Below are positions 9,083 to 17,725 of a DNA stretch of 64,000 nt, in pieces; position 1 is the stretch's first letter; the number at the start of each line of letters is the position of its first letter. Under the pieces are notes generated by a model. That model was not told the DNA's origin. It ran no database searches and saw only the letters and a list, made by a program, of their open reading frames with translations. The position numbers and the translations under genes were made by a program. Source of the stretch: Haladaptatus halobius (GTDB lineage Archaea > Halobacteriota > Halobacteria > Halobacteriales > Haladaptataceae); contig NZ_CP085337.1 of NCBI RefSeq assembly GCF_020618475.1, forward strand, positions 310,001 to 374,000, in the 5' to 3' direction.

Positions 9083-9108
9083 GGTCACGGTGCTGCAACA
9101 CCGTGACC
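9083..9108. promoter_or_regulatory. Perfect 10-bp inverted repeat upstream of the 8791-9060 gene
   Basis: Arms GGTCACGGTG (9083-9092) and CACCGTGACC (9099-9108) flank a six-base loop CTGCAA. The site is centred about 35 bases upstream of the leftward gene's ATG at 9060, where an archaeal promoter would lie, so an operator is the favoured reading. It is too far from any upstream stop codon for a simple terminator, but an RNA hairpin in a leader is possible. Confidence 0.45.
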
Positions 9109-9363
9109 CGGTTTTCCGGCCATCCGCGCCTCTTACCGTAGTCTACGGGTGACTCCCTCTAATTGGTGACGACGTGATCGGCAGCGTTTCTGCTGAAAAA
9201 TACCCGTATATATCTCAATTCTCTCGATAGCGTGATGGCAGAATGAGTGGTTCGCAATTGGTTGACCGAGGTGAATGAGACGATTTCACAATAGGAAGTC
9301 TGATACGGTAGAGTCGCCTTCGAATCTACCGACTTCACTAGCTGATCTCTTCGTCGCGTTTAG

Positions 9364-10017
9364 TCACTCGTTGGCGCGTCGAACGATGGCGAGCCATGCT
9401 TCGACGCTCTCGTCGTTCGACGGGTCGACTCCCTCCTGGTCAGCGTTGACTTCGAAACGAGCCGGCTCGATCGTCTCCACTGCCCATCCGTCGATAAACG
9501 CCGTCCGAAGCTCCGCTTCGCTGATTCGCCGTGGCCCCCATTCGCCCGGTTCCCGATCGCTAAAACAGAGGACGACAACGTGGCCGTTCGGCGTCACGAC
9601 GTTGCCTAACGACGCGACGTAGGTTTGTCGGTTCTCGTCGTCGAAGACGTGAAACAGACCGCAGTCGAGGACGACGCCGAACTCTTCATCGAGCTCATCG
9701 AGCGAGAGCGCGTTCTGGATTCGGAAGCGCACACGCCCAGCTGCGTTACTCGTTTGCGCCTTCTCTCGCGCTTTCTCGATGGCTCGAGGGGACGCGTCGA
9801 TTCCGAGAACCGAGTATCCCTGACTGGCGAGGAAGAGCGCGTTCTCGCCTGTCCCGCAGCCGATGTCGAGAATCGGCCCCTCGAACGATTGCGTCTCGAA
9901 CAGCGAGCGAACGGCCGACTGGGGGCGGCCGATATCCCACGGCGGTGTTCCGGCGTACGCCTCGTCGAATCCGTCTTCGGGCGAACTCATCGTCGGAACC
10001 AAGGGACGGTACGCCAT
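9364..10017 (-). CDS. Class I SAM-dependent methyltransferase
   Basis: The 217-residue product has motif I ILDIGCGTGENALFLA (about 49-64), motif II acidic GIDASPRAIEKARE, and LDCGLFHVFDDENRQTYVAS in the region of motif IV. This places it in the Rossmann-fold SAM methyltransferases of the TehB/thiopurine-methyltransferase-like group. The N-terminal FDEAYAGTPPWDIGRPQ resembles the substrate-side lid in that group. An alternative start at ATG 9990 (MSSPEDGFDEAY) fits family lengths better. The substrate is unknown; relatives detoxify chalcogen or thiol compounds. It stands alone, converging on nothing close. Confidence 0.85.
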   Translation of the reverse strand: MAYRPLVPTMSSPEDGFDEAYAGTPPWDIGRPQSAVRSLFETQSFEGPILDIGCGTGENALFLASQGYSVLGIDASPRAIEKAREKAQTSNAAGRVRFRIQNALSLDELDEEFGVVLDCGLFHVFDDENRQTYVASLGNVVTPNGHVVVLCFSDREPGEWGPRRISEAELRTAFIDGWAVETIEPARFEVNADQEGVDPSNDESVEAWLAIVRRANE

Positions 10018-10184
10018 AGTCTTCTAGGTCGTTAGTTCGGACATCGAGCGCCGTACCCCTCTGACGAGAGCAGTTGTTCGAGTCATTTGAAGCTGATAAC
10101 CGTGGAAGCAACGACTTGGTGTGTCTTTTAAGCCTATTAGCCAGTACTGCTATTACACCTGCAACAATAGTCCCCGCGTAAGGT

Positions 10185-10451
10185 GTGACAATGTGGGTAA
10201 CAACTACGCCCAAAAAGTATTCCGATGGTGGGAAAACGCGAGTCCATCAAGTCGTCGTCGAAGCCCTCGAAGACCACGACGGTGTCGATTTGGATTCGGA
10301 AGATTGGGTACTCTACGATTACGTTGACCCCGATCCCCTTGACGACCTGTTCGACCATGATGGGAACACAGTTATGTCAGTTAAATTCGAGATAGAAGAG
10401 GCGACCGTCACAGTTTGGCACGATGGCGAGGTTCATGTGAAAGTAGAGTAG
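10185..10451 (+). CDS. HalOD1 output-domain protein
   Basis: The 88-residue product contains RVHQVVVEALEDHDGVDLDS, then LYDYVDPDPLDDLFDHDG and a beta-rich C-terminus VKFEIEEATVTVWHDGEVHV. This matches the standalone HalOD1 domain, a small alpha/beta module found in haloarchaea alone or attached to signal-transduction proteins. The conserved core is V-x-x-A-[LIV]-A-x-x-x-x-x-D followed by L-Y-[DE]-x-[IV]-D-[PT]-[DE]-A-L-D-x-L. Function is not established; a regulatory or interaction role is usually proposed. ATG 10191 is a second possible start. It is not in an operon. Confidence 0.8.
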   Translation: MTMWVTTTPKKYSDGGKTRVHQVVVEALEDHDGVDLDSEDWVLYDYVDPDPLDDLFDHDGNTVMSVKFEIEEATVTVWHDGEVHVKVE

Positions 10452-10860
10452 TTGCATCCTGTGCTAGGGTAATTCCCCCTCGAAGTGGAGCTTCGCCGAA
10501 CGATATCTTCTCGTACCAATGCGAGCCAGATTCTTGTGAAGAAAGTATTTGCCGAACTGAGTAAGCCATCGAGTCAATCAGGCGAAAACCTCGTCCAGCA
10601 CCTGAGAACAAAGGCTTCGACACGAGGGGGCGAGAATGTATCAGGCCACGACCTTCACCAAGGCTTCGATCGTATTTTGGATAACTGAGTCTAGGAGTAT
10701 GAATTTGAGCGTATAATGCGGACCTCGCCGCGTTTGACGTGAGCTGACCCGGAGCTACGCCCTCTCATCTCCAACGATATCAGAGAAAATAGATAACCGA
10801 TTCTATCGGGATGATGTTAGACGTATCCTCTAAAACCGTTCGGCTTACAGCGGGAGCATG
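10452..10860. other. Decayed stretch next to a solo transposon end
   Basis: No coherent gene. Short frames on both strands are interrupted. The plus frame before the palindrome at 10868 reads TAGAWRKPTTSVVGEVT, which could be the relic C-terminus of a TnpB-type reading frame running through a right-end hairpin, but no other TnpB motif is visible. Confidence 0.35.
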
Positions 10861-10867
10861 GAGAAAG

Positions 10868-10887
10868 CCCACGACTTCAGTCGTGGG
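10868..10887 (+). repeat. Perfect palindrome, likely solo IS200/IS605 right end
   Basis: CCCACGACTTCAGTCGTGGG forms a nine-pair stem with a two-base loop. It is preceded by GAGAAAG and followed by AGAAGTCAC, the arrangement (AAGCCC-hairpin-GGG-n-TCAC) seen at the right ends of haloarchaeal TnpB elements. It overlaps the 3' end of the leftward FAD-oxidase gene and supplies that gene's stop codon. Confidence 0.5.
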
Positions 10888-12340
10888 AGAAGTCACTATC
10901 GGTGATCGTCTCTGTGATTCCACGGTCACTACGGATGCCGTCATCGTTCCCGTTGTGACTTTTACTTGGGACGATTTTTCCGGGATTCAAAGTTCCTTTC
11001 GGGTCGAGTGCTCGCTTAATAGCTCGCATCGCACCGACTGCGGCAACGCCATGCTCCAGTTCCATGAACTTGCGCTTGCCCACGCCGATGCCGTGCTCGC
11101 CGGTTGCAGTGCCGTCGAGATCGATGGCACGCTCTACAAGTTCGGTGTACGCCTCACGAGCACGGGCTGACTCTTCTGGATCGTCGTAGTCAGCCAGTAC
11201 GAAGTAGTGTAGATTTCCGTCACCGGCGTGGCCGAAGCAAGGAATAGAGAAACCGTACTCCTCGCCAACGTCCACGACCTCGGCGATCATTTTCGGATAA
11301 CGACCGATGGGAACTGTTACATCGCCAGGTGGCCCGATGTCGAGATCTGGATCATACTCTTTGGCTGCATAAGTGATATCCTTGCGAGCCTGCCAGAGTC
11401 GCTCCATCTCCTCTCCAGCGGCGATCTCCATCTGCTCGAGGCCGTGCACCTCGAAGATACTTCGGCAGAAGTCGATCTCCTCGTCGATGCCGTGGTTGGC
11501 ATGAAACTCAACGAATACCATCGGCTGTTCTGGCAAATCTGTATTGGAGTAATCGTTGGCCAATATCGCAGTTTGGTCGTCGATGAGTTCGATCTTGGCC
11601 ACGTCCACCCCCGACGTGACCGCATCAGAGATCGCTTCAGTAGCGTTATTTAACGTCGGGAAGACGGCGCGGCCGCCCTTGACTTGTTCAGGACGACCGG
11701 CGAGTTCGAGTGTTGCTCGCGTGATAATACCCAACGTCCCCTCACTACCGATGAGTAGTTCCTTCAAGTTGTAGCCACTGGAGGTCTTGGCTGCTTTGCT
11801 TCCGGCTTCGATGACGGAGCCGTCAGGCAATACCGCTTCTAATTCGAGTACCCAATCGGCGACTTCACCGTATTTGACCGTCTGCTGGCCAGACGCATCG
11901 GTAGCGATCATCCCACCGATTGTGGAGATTGCCCCCGAAGATGGTAGTGGCGGGAAAAAGAGTCCGTACCGCTCGAGAGCCTCGTTGACGTCTTCGCCGA
12001 TGACGCCCGCCTCGACGTCGATCTGGAGGTCGTCAGGGCGGATCTCTCGGATGACATCCATTCGCGTGGTGTCGAGGCTGATACCGCCCTCGACTGGTGT
12101 GGCGTTGCGCTCCAGTCCTGTTCCCGCAGCATAGGGCGTGACCGGAACTTCGTGGTGATTAGCCGCCGTAACGATCGCAGCGACGTCCGAGGTTGATTCG
12201 ACAAAGACGACGATGTCTGGCTCGACTTCGTCCTCTTTACGGGTACCGAAGTCTCCAGCGTGATTCCCTCTGTCGAATTGGCTTTGCGAAAATTTTCCAT
12301 CCAACGTAAGATCCTCAAGAAACGAACAGTCGTACGCCAT
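10877..12340 (-). CDS. FAD-linked oxidase, GlcD/D-lactate dehydrogenase type
   Basis: From ATG 12340 (MAYDCSFLEDLTLDG) the product has 487 residues. An N-terminal FAD-binding type 4 domain (about 40-180) contains VPVTPYAAGTGLERNATPVE and GLFFPPLPSSGAISTIGGMI with the conserved TDASGQQTVKYGEVADWVL. The C-terminal FAD-oxidase domain (215-460) has PCFGHAGDGNLHYFVLADYD, ATGEHGIGVGKRKFM and the usual ending LDPKGTLNPGKIVP. Members oxidise 2-hydroxy acids such as D-lactate or glycolate. The frame extends about 29 residues past the usual end and stops inside an IS-like palindrome, so the native 3' end was probably replaced. An upstream ATG (12637) adds 99 non-homologous residues and was rejected. 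Confidence 0.85.
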   Translation of the reverse strand: MAYDCSFLEDLTLDGKFSQSQFDRGNHAGDFGTRKEDEVEPDIVVFVESTSDVAAIVTAANHHEVPVTPYAAGTGLERNATPVEGGISLDTTRMDVIREIRPDDLQIDVEAGVIGEDVNEALERYGLFFPPLPSSGAISTIGGMIATDASGQQTVKYGEVADWVLELEAVLPDGSVIEAGSKAAKTSSGYNLKELLIGSEGTLGIITRATLELAGRPEQVKGGRAVFPTLNNATEAISDAVTSGVDVAKIELIDDQTAILANDYSNTDLPEQPMVFVEFHANHGIDEEIDFCRSIFEVHGLEQMEIAAGEEMERLWQARKDITYAAKEYDPDLDIGPPGDVTVPIGRYPKMIAEVVDVGEEYGFSIPCFGHAGDGNLHYFVLADYDDPEESARAREAYTELVERAIDLDGTATGEHGIGVGKRKFMELEHGVAAVGAMRAIKRALDPKGTLNPGKIVPSKSHNGNDDGIRSDRGITETITDSDFSHD

Positions 12341-12776
12341 AGAGTCCAGACGTAAGCACCAGACATAAATCCCCGACCAAGTGGGTATACGCGGGGAGAG
12401 TTCGAACCGCCTCGGAATCACGCCCCAAGGCACTCGACCTGCTTTATCCGTAGAGGAATAGATATCGACACCGTGATACGTAGGAATGGGGTCGACCTCC
12501 CCGCGATTTCGACAGAAGATCATGCTCACTGATGAACCAACGTTGTGAGGAGTCAGATCTCGGTGTCGAGGGTGAGTATCTGAAACCGCATGGAGCAAGC
12601 CATTATCTCGGTGACAAATTGTATCGGACAACCCCAACAGATGCTAACCGCTGGCGTCGGTACTGGGATAAGCAATTCAATGGGAGAGTTCCATCTTCGT
12701 CGAGAGGGTTCGGCGACTACTCATAAACCAGGCCAGTGAATTTGCTCCATTTGGATACGGATTTTAGGAGCGGGCA

Positions 12777-12830
12777 ATGTCTAGTTTAGTGCCTCCTCGA
12801 CCGGCATTCGTCCGTCTCGAAGTTCGGTGA
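12777..12830 (-). pseudogene. Relict end of an IS6-type transposase and inverted repeat
   Basis: On the minus strand the last codons read ELRDGRMPVEEALN-stop and run straight into TAGACATTG, closely paralleling the end of the IS6-type copy at 14438 (RQTPLEALN-stop, TAGACAGTG). Further inside, the similarity ends. I interpret this as the surviving tip of a second IS6-family insertion. Only about 50 bases support it. Confidence 0.35.
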
Positions 12831-12911
12831 AATCACTAGCTAGATCGCGACATCGATGTTGTCGTGTCTGGCGGAAGAATACGGGCATATGGTGTGCCCG
12901 CCGTTCTCTGA

Positions 12912-14111
12912 TTAGCGGAGTGGTCTGAATCCCTCTTGGACCTCGGACGCCAACAGCTCTGGCACTTCCCAGGCCGCAAAGTGCCCGCCTTCGTCGAGCT
13001 CGTTGTAATAGATGAGGTCGTGATACGCCTGCTCTGTCCAACTCCGCGGGGCTGGATGGATCTCGTCAGGAAAGATGCTCACGGCAGCCGGGATGGAGAC
13101 GTCGACAGCATCGTAGAAGCGGGCCTCTCCTTCGTGCAAAGTTTCCCAATAGAGACGAGCCGAAGAAACCCCCGTATTCGTCAACCAGTAGAGCGTGATG
13201 TTGTCGAGGATGTCGTCTCGTGTGATGTCACCGAACGGTTGTCCGGCAAAGAGGCCTGCGATTCGCTCGTAACTGCGGATGTCGTGGTCAAGCATCCACG
13301 CTGCCAAGTCGACGGGAGAATCCGCCAGTCCGTATAACGTTTGGGGACGCGTCCCCATCTCGATTGCATAGCCTATGTCCTTCGTAAAGAACTCGTTCAG
13401 CCGCTCGTACGCCCGAATTTCGTCGTCTGAGAGATCGGATGGTGCCGGATCGCCGCGCACAAGCGCCTTTGACACTCCGGGTGGAACAGTAGAAGGCATG
13501 TTGGAGTGAATGCCGAGCAATTCCGGAGGTTCCTGCATAGCCATCACGTCGCAGATACCCGCCCCCCAATCGCCGCCTTACGCCACAAACTCCGTATATC
13601 CCAGGCGCTTCATCAGCTCAACCCAGGCACGTCCGATGCGGCCAGGATCCCAGCCGGTCTCGGTCGGCTTGCCCGAATACCCGTAGCCCGGCATCGACGG
13701 AATCACCAGATGGAACGCATCGGATGCGTTGCCGCCATGCGCCGTGGGATCGGTAAGTGGCTCGATAATCTTCAGAAACTCGAGGATCGAGCCAGGCCAT
13801 CCGTGTGTGACGATGAGCGGCAACGCCTCTTCATGGTCTGAACGAACGTGAATGAAATGGATGTCTAGCCCGTCGATCTCGGTTTTGAATTGCGGTAGGT
13901 CGTTCAGTTTCGCCTGGCACTTGCGCCAATCGTACTCTGACTCCCAGTAGCGCGCGAGTTCCTGAAGCGTAGCGAGCTGGACGCCTTGCGATTGATCACT
14001 GACGGTTTCCTCGTCGGGCAACCGCGTTTCCTCCAGGCGTCGGTGGAGGTCATCAAGTGCCTCTTCTGGAACGTCGATGCTGAAGGGTTCGATTTCGGTT
14101 TCGTTGGACAT
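12912..14111 (-). pseudogene. Epoxide hydrolase (EHN family) gene with in-frame TAA
   Basis: The frame from ATG 14111 (MSNETEIEPFSIDVPEEALD) shows the epoxide-hydrolase N-terminal region (LRRLEETRLPDE-like HRRLEETRLPDE, YWESEYDWRKCQAKLNDLPQ), then the hydrolase core with THGWPGS and PSMPGYGYS. At 13578-13580 a TAA interrupts the frame: YTEFVA-stop-GGDWGAGICDVMA. Family members have Q-G-G-D-W-G there, so CAA to TAA explains it. The stop falls three codons before the nucleophilic Asp. The frame then continues to its natural end at 12912 with the WTEQAYHDLIYYNELDEGGH motif containing the catalytic His. The truncated product would be inactive. A bacterial-type Shine-Dalgarno precedes the start, suggesting recent transfer from bacteria. 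Confidence 0.82.
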
Positions 14112-14118
14112 GTGGTTT

Positions 14119-14124
14119 CTCCTT
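14119..14124 (-). promoter_or_regulatory. Bacterial-style Shine-Dalgarno before the epoxide hydrolase
   Basis: The minus strand reads AAGGAG, seven bases before ATG 14111. Most neighbouring genes look leaderless, so this strong site both decides the start and hints at a bacterial origin for the gene. Confidence 0.6.
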
Positions 14125-14437
14125 GGATTGGTGGATATGGCGGCAGAAGGAGTGGATCGTGTCGGCTTTGGCCGAATGTTTACCTTTCCACCCACCGCCG
14201 CATCTCCGTAGCCCTCCTCGTCGAGGGGGGGCGACCCGTGGCCGGGTCGATGCCACCGCGGACCGGAAGGGTGGCCCTTGAGGCTTGGTACCGTAATTGA
14301 CTGTTTTTATGCGCTGCTGTCAGTCGTTTATCTATCTGGCTTCCCCCTCCCCACGGAAGTAAGAACGACATGCGAGGTATTAGATATCGCTGAAAATTAG
14401 ATTTCAACTAGGGATTTTTATATAGCCAATGATTTGT

Positions 14438-15162
14438 CACTGTCTAGTTGAGTGCTTCGAGGGGTGTTTGACGGTCTAATGCCTGATGCGGGCGATGCAG
14501 ATTGTAATAGCGTTTTAACTGTTGGCACCGTTCTCTAACTGCTCGCCGACTGCCAGTCCAACTCGTATAGAAGCGGTCGGTGCGTTGTTTGAAGGTCTGA
14601 AACCCTTTCTCGATATGGTTTCGGTCGGCATAGTCGAGGTGACCGCTTAATCCGAGTCGCGAGAGGGCAGTCGTATAGCCAAAACCATCGACGGGAAACG
14701 TCGTTTCGAGACATCGTGTTTCTCCGTGAGGCGGTGGATGAATGCCGCCGCAGGGTCGGTTCCGCGACGACTGAACAACTCGACGTCAAGCAGAAGTATC
14801 GTCTCAAGATCAGTTGCGGCGTACAGCCAACACCACACATCACCGATTTGGACAGCGGTTTCGTCTACTCCGTCCCGCCGACTGCTTCGCCATCGCGGGT
14901 CGGGATCGGTGTCGGCCAGGCGATGAGTCCACTGGCGAACCGCACCGTTGGAGTGATCGACACTCAGCCAGTCCGAAACTGCTTGCGTCTCCCTGACCGA
15001 CAACCCCATCGAATGGAGACGCACCCCAAACCGTCGGGCAGGTGTCGGTGTGCGCTCGTTCTCCCAAACGTCTTGCTGCCCCGTATCTAACGTCTCACCC
15101 AGGGTCGGCAAGTTGCATGCACACCAACTACTCCGACCTGCTCACTCCTCAACTAGACAGTG
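14438..15162 (-). mobile_element. IS6-family insertion sequence copy (inactive)
   Basis: Fifteen-base terminal inverted repeats CACTGTCTAGTTGAG (14438-14452) and CTCAACTAGACAGTG (15148-15162) bound a 725-bp element that holds one transposase reading frame, the normal build of haloarchaeal IS6-family elements. The eight flanking bases do not match (TGATTTGT against TTTAGGAG), so there is no target duplication. The flanks may have been rearranged after insertion. The transposase frame is broken. Confidence 0.85.
14444..15111 (-). pseudogene. IS6-family transposase, frameshifted
   Basis: The first 130 residues (MPTLGETLDTGQQDVWENER onward) read well and include the DDE start GVDETAVQIGDVWCWLYAAT. 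After EKHDVS the frame is lost. In the +1 frame it resumes as ETTFPVDGFGYTTALSRLGL, DYADRNHIEKGFQTFKQRTD and YYNLHRPHQALDRQTPLEAL, which carry the remaining catalytic and C-terminal signatures of the family. A single missing base near 14720 (TCGAAACG for TCGGAAACG) accounts for the break. Without the C-terminal part the catalytic triad is incomplete, so this copy cannot transpose by itself. Confidence 0.85.
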
Positions 15163-15299
15163 TTTAGGAGCGCTATTGTCACCGAACTCCGAGAAGATAC
15201 CACCTTCAATACGCGTGAAACAGTTACGTGGCGCATGGTCGATTTGAAGAGCTCTCAACCGTGTTACCACATGCGTGTATACCGCGCTAACACGCATCT

Positions 15300-15998
15300 T
15301 CAGTCGGCGGCCATAGAATCAGTGGTTGCCTGTATCACTGCCATGTGGCGGTCAGCAGTTGCCGCGTCTACGCCGGCCGTGTGGAGGTCGCTGACGACTA
15401 CCTCGTCGTCGGCTGCCCACGCGATTACGTCGAGATTGTTTCCATGAGCAAGATCGATGATATCCGTCTCGAGACATTGCTTCGAGTGGGGATGAAGCGA
15501 GTCGCACGCAAGGGCGAGCGCGGTTCGAATACCAGCAGTGACGCCCACCGTTTCGCCGAACAGGTACCCCCGCACCATGTTCGGGTCGTGTTCCTGCACC
15601 TCGGTCAGTGCGGATGGGAGAAATGAGGTAATGCGCGCATCCACACCGGCGTCGTTGATGTGCCGCAGTACGTCGGCCGCTATCCCCGATTGTTTGAGTT
15701 CTACTTGGACGCTCACTTCCGACGGAATTGCGTCAAGCGCCTCAGACAACAGTGGGATTCGCTCGCCGGAATCCAGAATTTCTAGTTTCCGCAGTTCGTT
15801 CCACTTCATTCTGGCGACCGAACCGTGTCCCTCGGTCAGGCGATCGACGGTTTCGTCATGGAAGACGACGAGTTCGCCCGATTGACAGCGTCGGACATCA
15901 ATCTCAACGGCTGAAAAGGTAAGCGATGCTTGCTTGACTGCATAAACGCTATTCTCAGGATATTGATCCGCGCACCCTCGATGGGCGATGAGTTCCAT
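15300..15998 (-). CDS. Glycerophosphodiester phosphodiesterase
   Basis: The 232-residue product is a GDPD-family TIM barrel that hydrolyses glycerophosphodiesters to glycerol-3-phosphate (or glycerol-1-phosphate in archaea) and an alcohol. Visible signature residues are His6-Arg7-Gly8 (IAHRG), Glu15-Asn16 (PEN), Glu32 and Asp34 (EIDV), and His47-Asp48 (VFHDET); His6 and His47 match the general acid/base pair. No signal peptide is present, so it should act in the cytoplasm. It is the last gene of a leftward three-gene set with a nucleotidyltransferase and a glycerophosphotransferase-like enzyme, which points to turnover or recycling of a glycerol-phosphate polymer or head group rather than general phospholipid salvage. 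Confidence 0.85.
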   Translation of the reverse strand: MELIAHRGCADQYPENSVYAVKQASLTFSAVEIDVRRCQSGELVVFHDETVDRLTEGHGSVARMKWNELRKLEILDSGERIPLLSEALDAIPSEVSVQVELKQSGIAADVLRHINDAGVDARITSFLPSALTEVQEHDPNMVRGYLFGETVGVTAGIRTALALACDSLHPHSKQCLETDIIDLAHGNNLDVIAWAADDEVVVSDLHTAGVDAATADRHMAVIQATTDSMAAD

Positions 15999-16034
15999 TA
16001 TTCGAATGGTGCACTGAACTCTCGAAGAATAAGC

Positions 16035-16745
16035 TTACCGTTTCGATCTAGGATCGGTGGACGCTGTCAAATGTCGGTTGCCGTGGAGAGGTAGTCGTTT
16101 ACGCGCGTCCACGAGGTCGTTCGGACGATTGATTTCGAGATGGTTAGCTGATGGAATCACCAGCCGTTTTGTCGGCAATTCGGGGTAAATATGTGGATAC
16201 CATTCTGTGCGGTTGCGGGCGAGGAACTCTATTGCCTCCATCCGATACTGACGACTGACGATCCCGACGCCGGCATGACGGTGGCCAGGAACCATCCCAT
16301 AGTCGATGACGTTCCCCTCCTCGTCACACTGAATCGCGGTGTGTTCGTTTTGAATGCCCGGGAGACAGGCCACGATGTTGTATCGACCGTCCAGTGTCGT
16401 GTAATGCTGTAAAAGCCGGTCGATAATCGACGGTGTGACCACCACGTCGCCGTTCAACACGAGAACGTCATCGTCAATGCACTCGAGAGCACGCCGAAGT
16501 GACTCGGCATTTTCGTACTTTTCCCAGCGTTTTAGAACGATGACATCGACTGTGGTGAGGTCGTCGATGACGTTCTCGCACTTATATCCGAGCATGATCG
16601 TAATCCCATCGACGCGACCACTGAGTGCGGTGCGTTGATGGTCAAAAAGCGTCCGGCCGTTGACCTCGAGAAAGGCCTTTGGAACGTCTGTAGTCGAGTC
16701 CCCCATCCGACTTCCGCAACCAGCTGCGAGAATCACTGCCTGCAT
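16035..16745 (-). CDS. Sugar/polyol-phosphate nucleotidyltransferase
   Basis: The 236-residue product starts MQAVILAAGCGSRMGDSTTD with the pyrophosphorylase signature L-A-A-G-x-G-x-R-M and the PKAFLEVNG lysine. LVLNGDVVV (about 95-103) carries the metal-binding Asp. It resembles cytidylyltransferases of the LicC type that activate choline-phosphate or similar small phosphates, and IspD-like enzymes more distantly. Its start overlaps the end of the upstream glycerophosphotransferase gene by 13 bases, so it most likely makes the CDP-activated substrate, perhaps CDP-glycerol, for that transferase. Substrate and nucleotide preference are inference. Confidence 0.82.
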   Translation of the reverse strand: MQAVILAAGCGSRMGDSTTDVPKAFLEVNGRTLFDHQRTALSGRVDGITIMLGYKCENVIDDLTTVDVIVLKRWEKYENAESLRRALECIDDDVLVLNGDVVVTPSIIDRLLQHYTTLDGRYNIVACLPGIQNEHTAIQCDEEGNVIDYGMVPGHRHAGVGIVSRQYRMEAIEFLARNRTEWYPHIYPELPTKRLVIPSANHLEINRPNDLVDARKRLPLHGNRHLTASTDPRSKR

Positions 16746-17725
16746 GCGATCACCTCCGCGGCGGCGCGTTCACCGGCCCGCCCGTCCATGGGAATACCGA
16801 GGTCTGCGCGACACGCCGCCTCACGCTCGGCGACCGATTCTGAGTAGCCCCGTTCGTAGAGGTCGTCGACAGACGAGATGTCGAAATCGGCAACACTCGT
16901 CACGTACCCAATTTCGGGGACGGCGGTATCCTCGACGGGGATATCGGTCAACTGGATGAGAGGCCGTCCTGTGTGGAGCCACTCGGCGATGATGCCGGAA
17001 TAGTCGGAAATGAGCAAGTCGGCGACCAGCATGCTCGCATTCGGCGTCGGATTCTCATCGAAGATTACGTTTGGGAGTGCCGAGATTCGCTTCTTGCAGG
17101 CTTGCGTGAGCGACCGTCCCGGCTCCTCCGTTCGATCCATTGGATGCGGTCGGAAGAGCAGTTCGTACTCGGTATCGGCGAACGTGTCGAGAATTGCTTT
17201 CGCAGTGTGTAGGTACGACCCACCGCCGTAGTTGTGATTGGTCGGCGCGTACAGCACCCGTTTTTCACGAGGTGCGTCAGTGGCGACGAGGTCATCGGCC
17301 TCCGGAATCCCGACAACCGCGACGCGAACGTCGTCGGAAAACACCTCTCGGTATCGCCGCGCCCACCGCTCACCCGGCGCAAGTGCGGCGGCGACGGCGT
17401 GTCCGATCGTCTCGGTCGTTACGGTTCTCTCTCCACGTCCGACCGACGCACCGTGTCGGACGTGGACGAGGGGATACTCGTCGTGAAAATCAACGTCCTC
17501 GATTCGATACCGGTGGTTGTACACCACGACCGCCGGGTCAATCGTCCGTACGTTTCGATCGACGTCTGTCATGTCGTCGACATCTAGCTCCGGAATACTG
17601 TCGCTACACCCGCGGGCTTCCGGACGAACCGGGATGTACGCTGACGAGACATCGACGTGGTTATCGATCGATTCAAACGTCTTCCCCATAAATCTCCGTT
17701 CTATGATATACAGTATTTCGACCAT
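16733..17725 (-). CDS. CDP-glycerol glycerophosphotransferase family protein
   Basis: The 330-residue product has the TagB/TagF-type C-terminal fold: HGAS (91-94), VLYAPTNHN (157-165), FRPHPMD (191-197) and ADLLISDYSGIIAEWLHTGR (235-254), which carries the D-Y-S and Glu248 residues conserved in poly(glycerol-phosphate) polymerases of teichoic acid synthesis. No membrane segment is evident; bacterial members sit peripherally on the membrane. It begins the operon and overlaps the nucleotidyltransferase start. A GGGGGA sequence just before ATG 17725 could serve as ribosome-binding site. In an archaeon this suggests transfer of glycerol-phosphate units to a surface polysaccharide or glycolipid. 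The acceptor is unknown, and no flippase or export gene is adjacent. Confidence 0.82.
   Translation of the reverse strand: MVEILYIIERRFMGKTFESIDNHVDVSSAYIPVRPEARGCSDSIPELDVDDMTDVDRNVRTIDPAVVVYNHRYRIEDVDFHDEYPLVHVRHGASVGRGERTVTTETIGHAVAAALAPGERWARRYREVFSDDVRVAVVGIPEADDLVATDAPREKRVLYAPTNHNYGGGSYLHTAKAILDTFADTEYELLFRPHPMDRTEEPGRSLTQACKKRISALPNVIFDENPTPNASMLVADLLISDYSGIIAEWLHTGRPLIQLTDIPVEDTAVPEIGYVTSVADFDISSVDDLYERGYSESVAEREAACRADLGIPMDGRAGERAAAEVIACRQ

Noticed and set aside
10408..10623. Possible transposase fragment on the minus strand
   Set aside because: No recognisable transposase motif, terminal repeat or consistent frame.
10811..11170. 119-codon plus-strand frame opposite the FAD-oxidase gene
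   Set aside because: Shadow of the real leftward gene; its only interest is the short relic-like start before the palindrome.
12781..13041. 86-codon minus frame as a complete gene
   Set aside because: Overlaps the epoxide hydrolase in another frame; only its last dozen codons resemble an IS6 transposase end.
14209..14230. CCCTCCTCG/CGAGGGGGG inverted repeat as a terminator or IS end
   Set aside because: Short, purely GC stem without a T run or matching partner; could be chance in GC-rich DNA.
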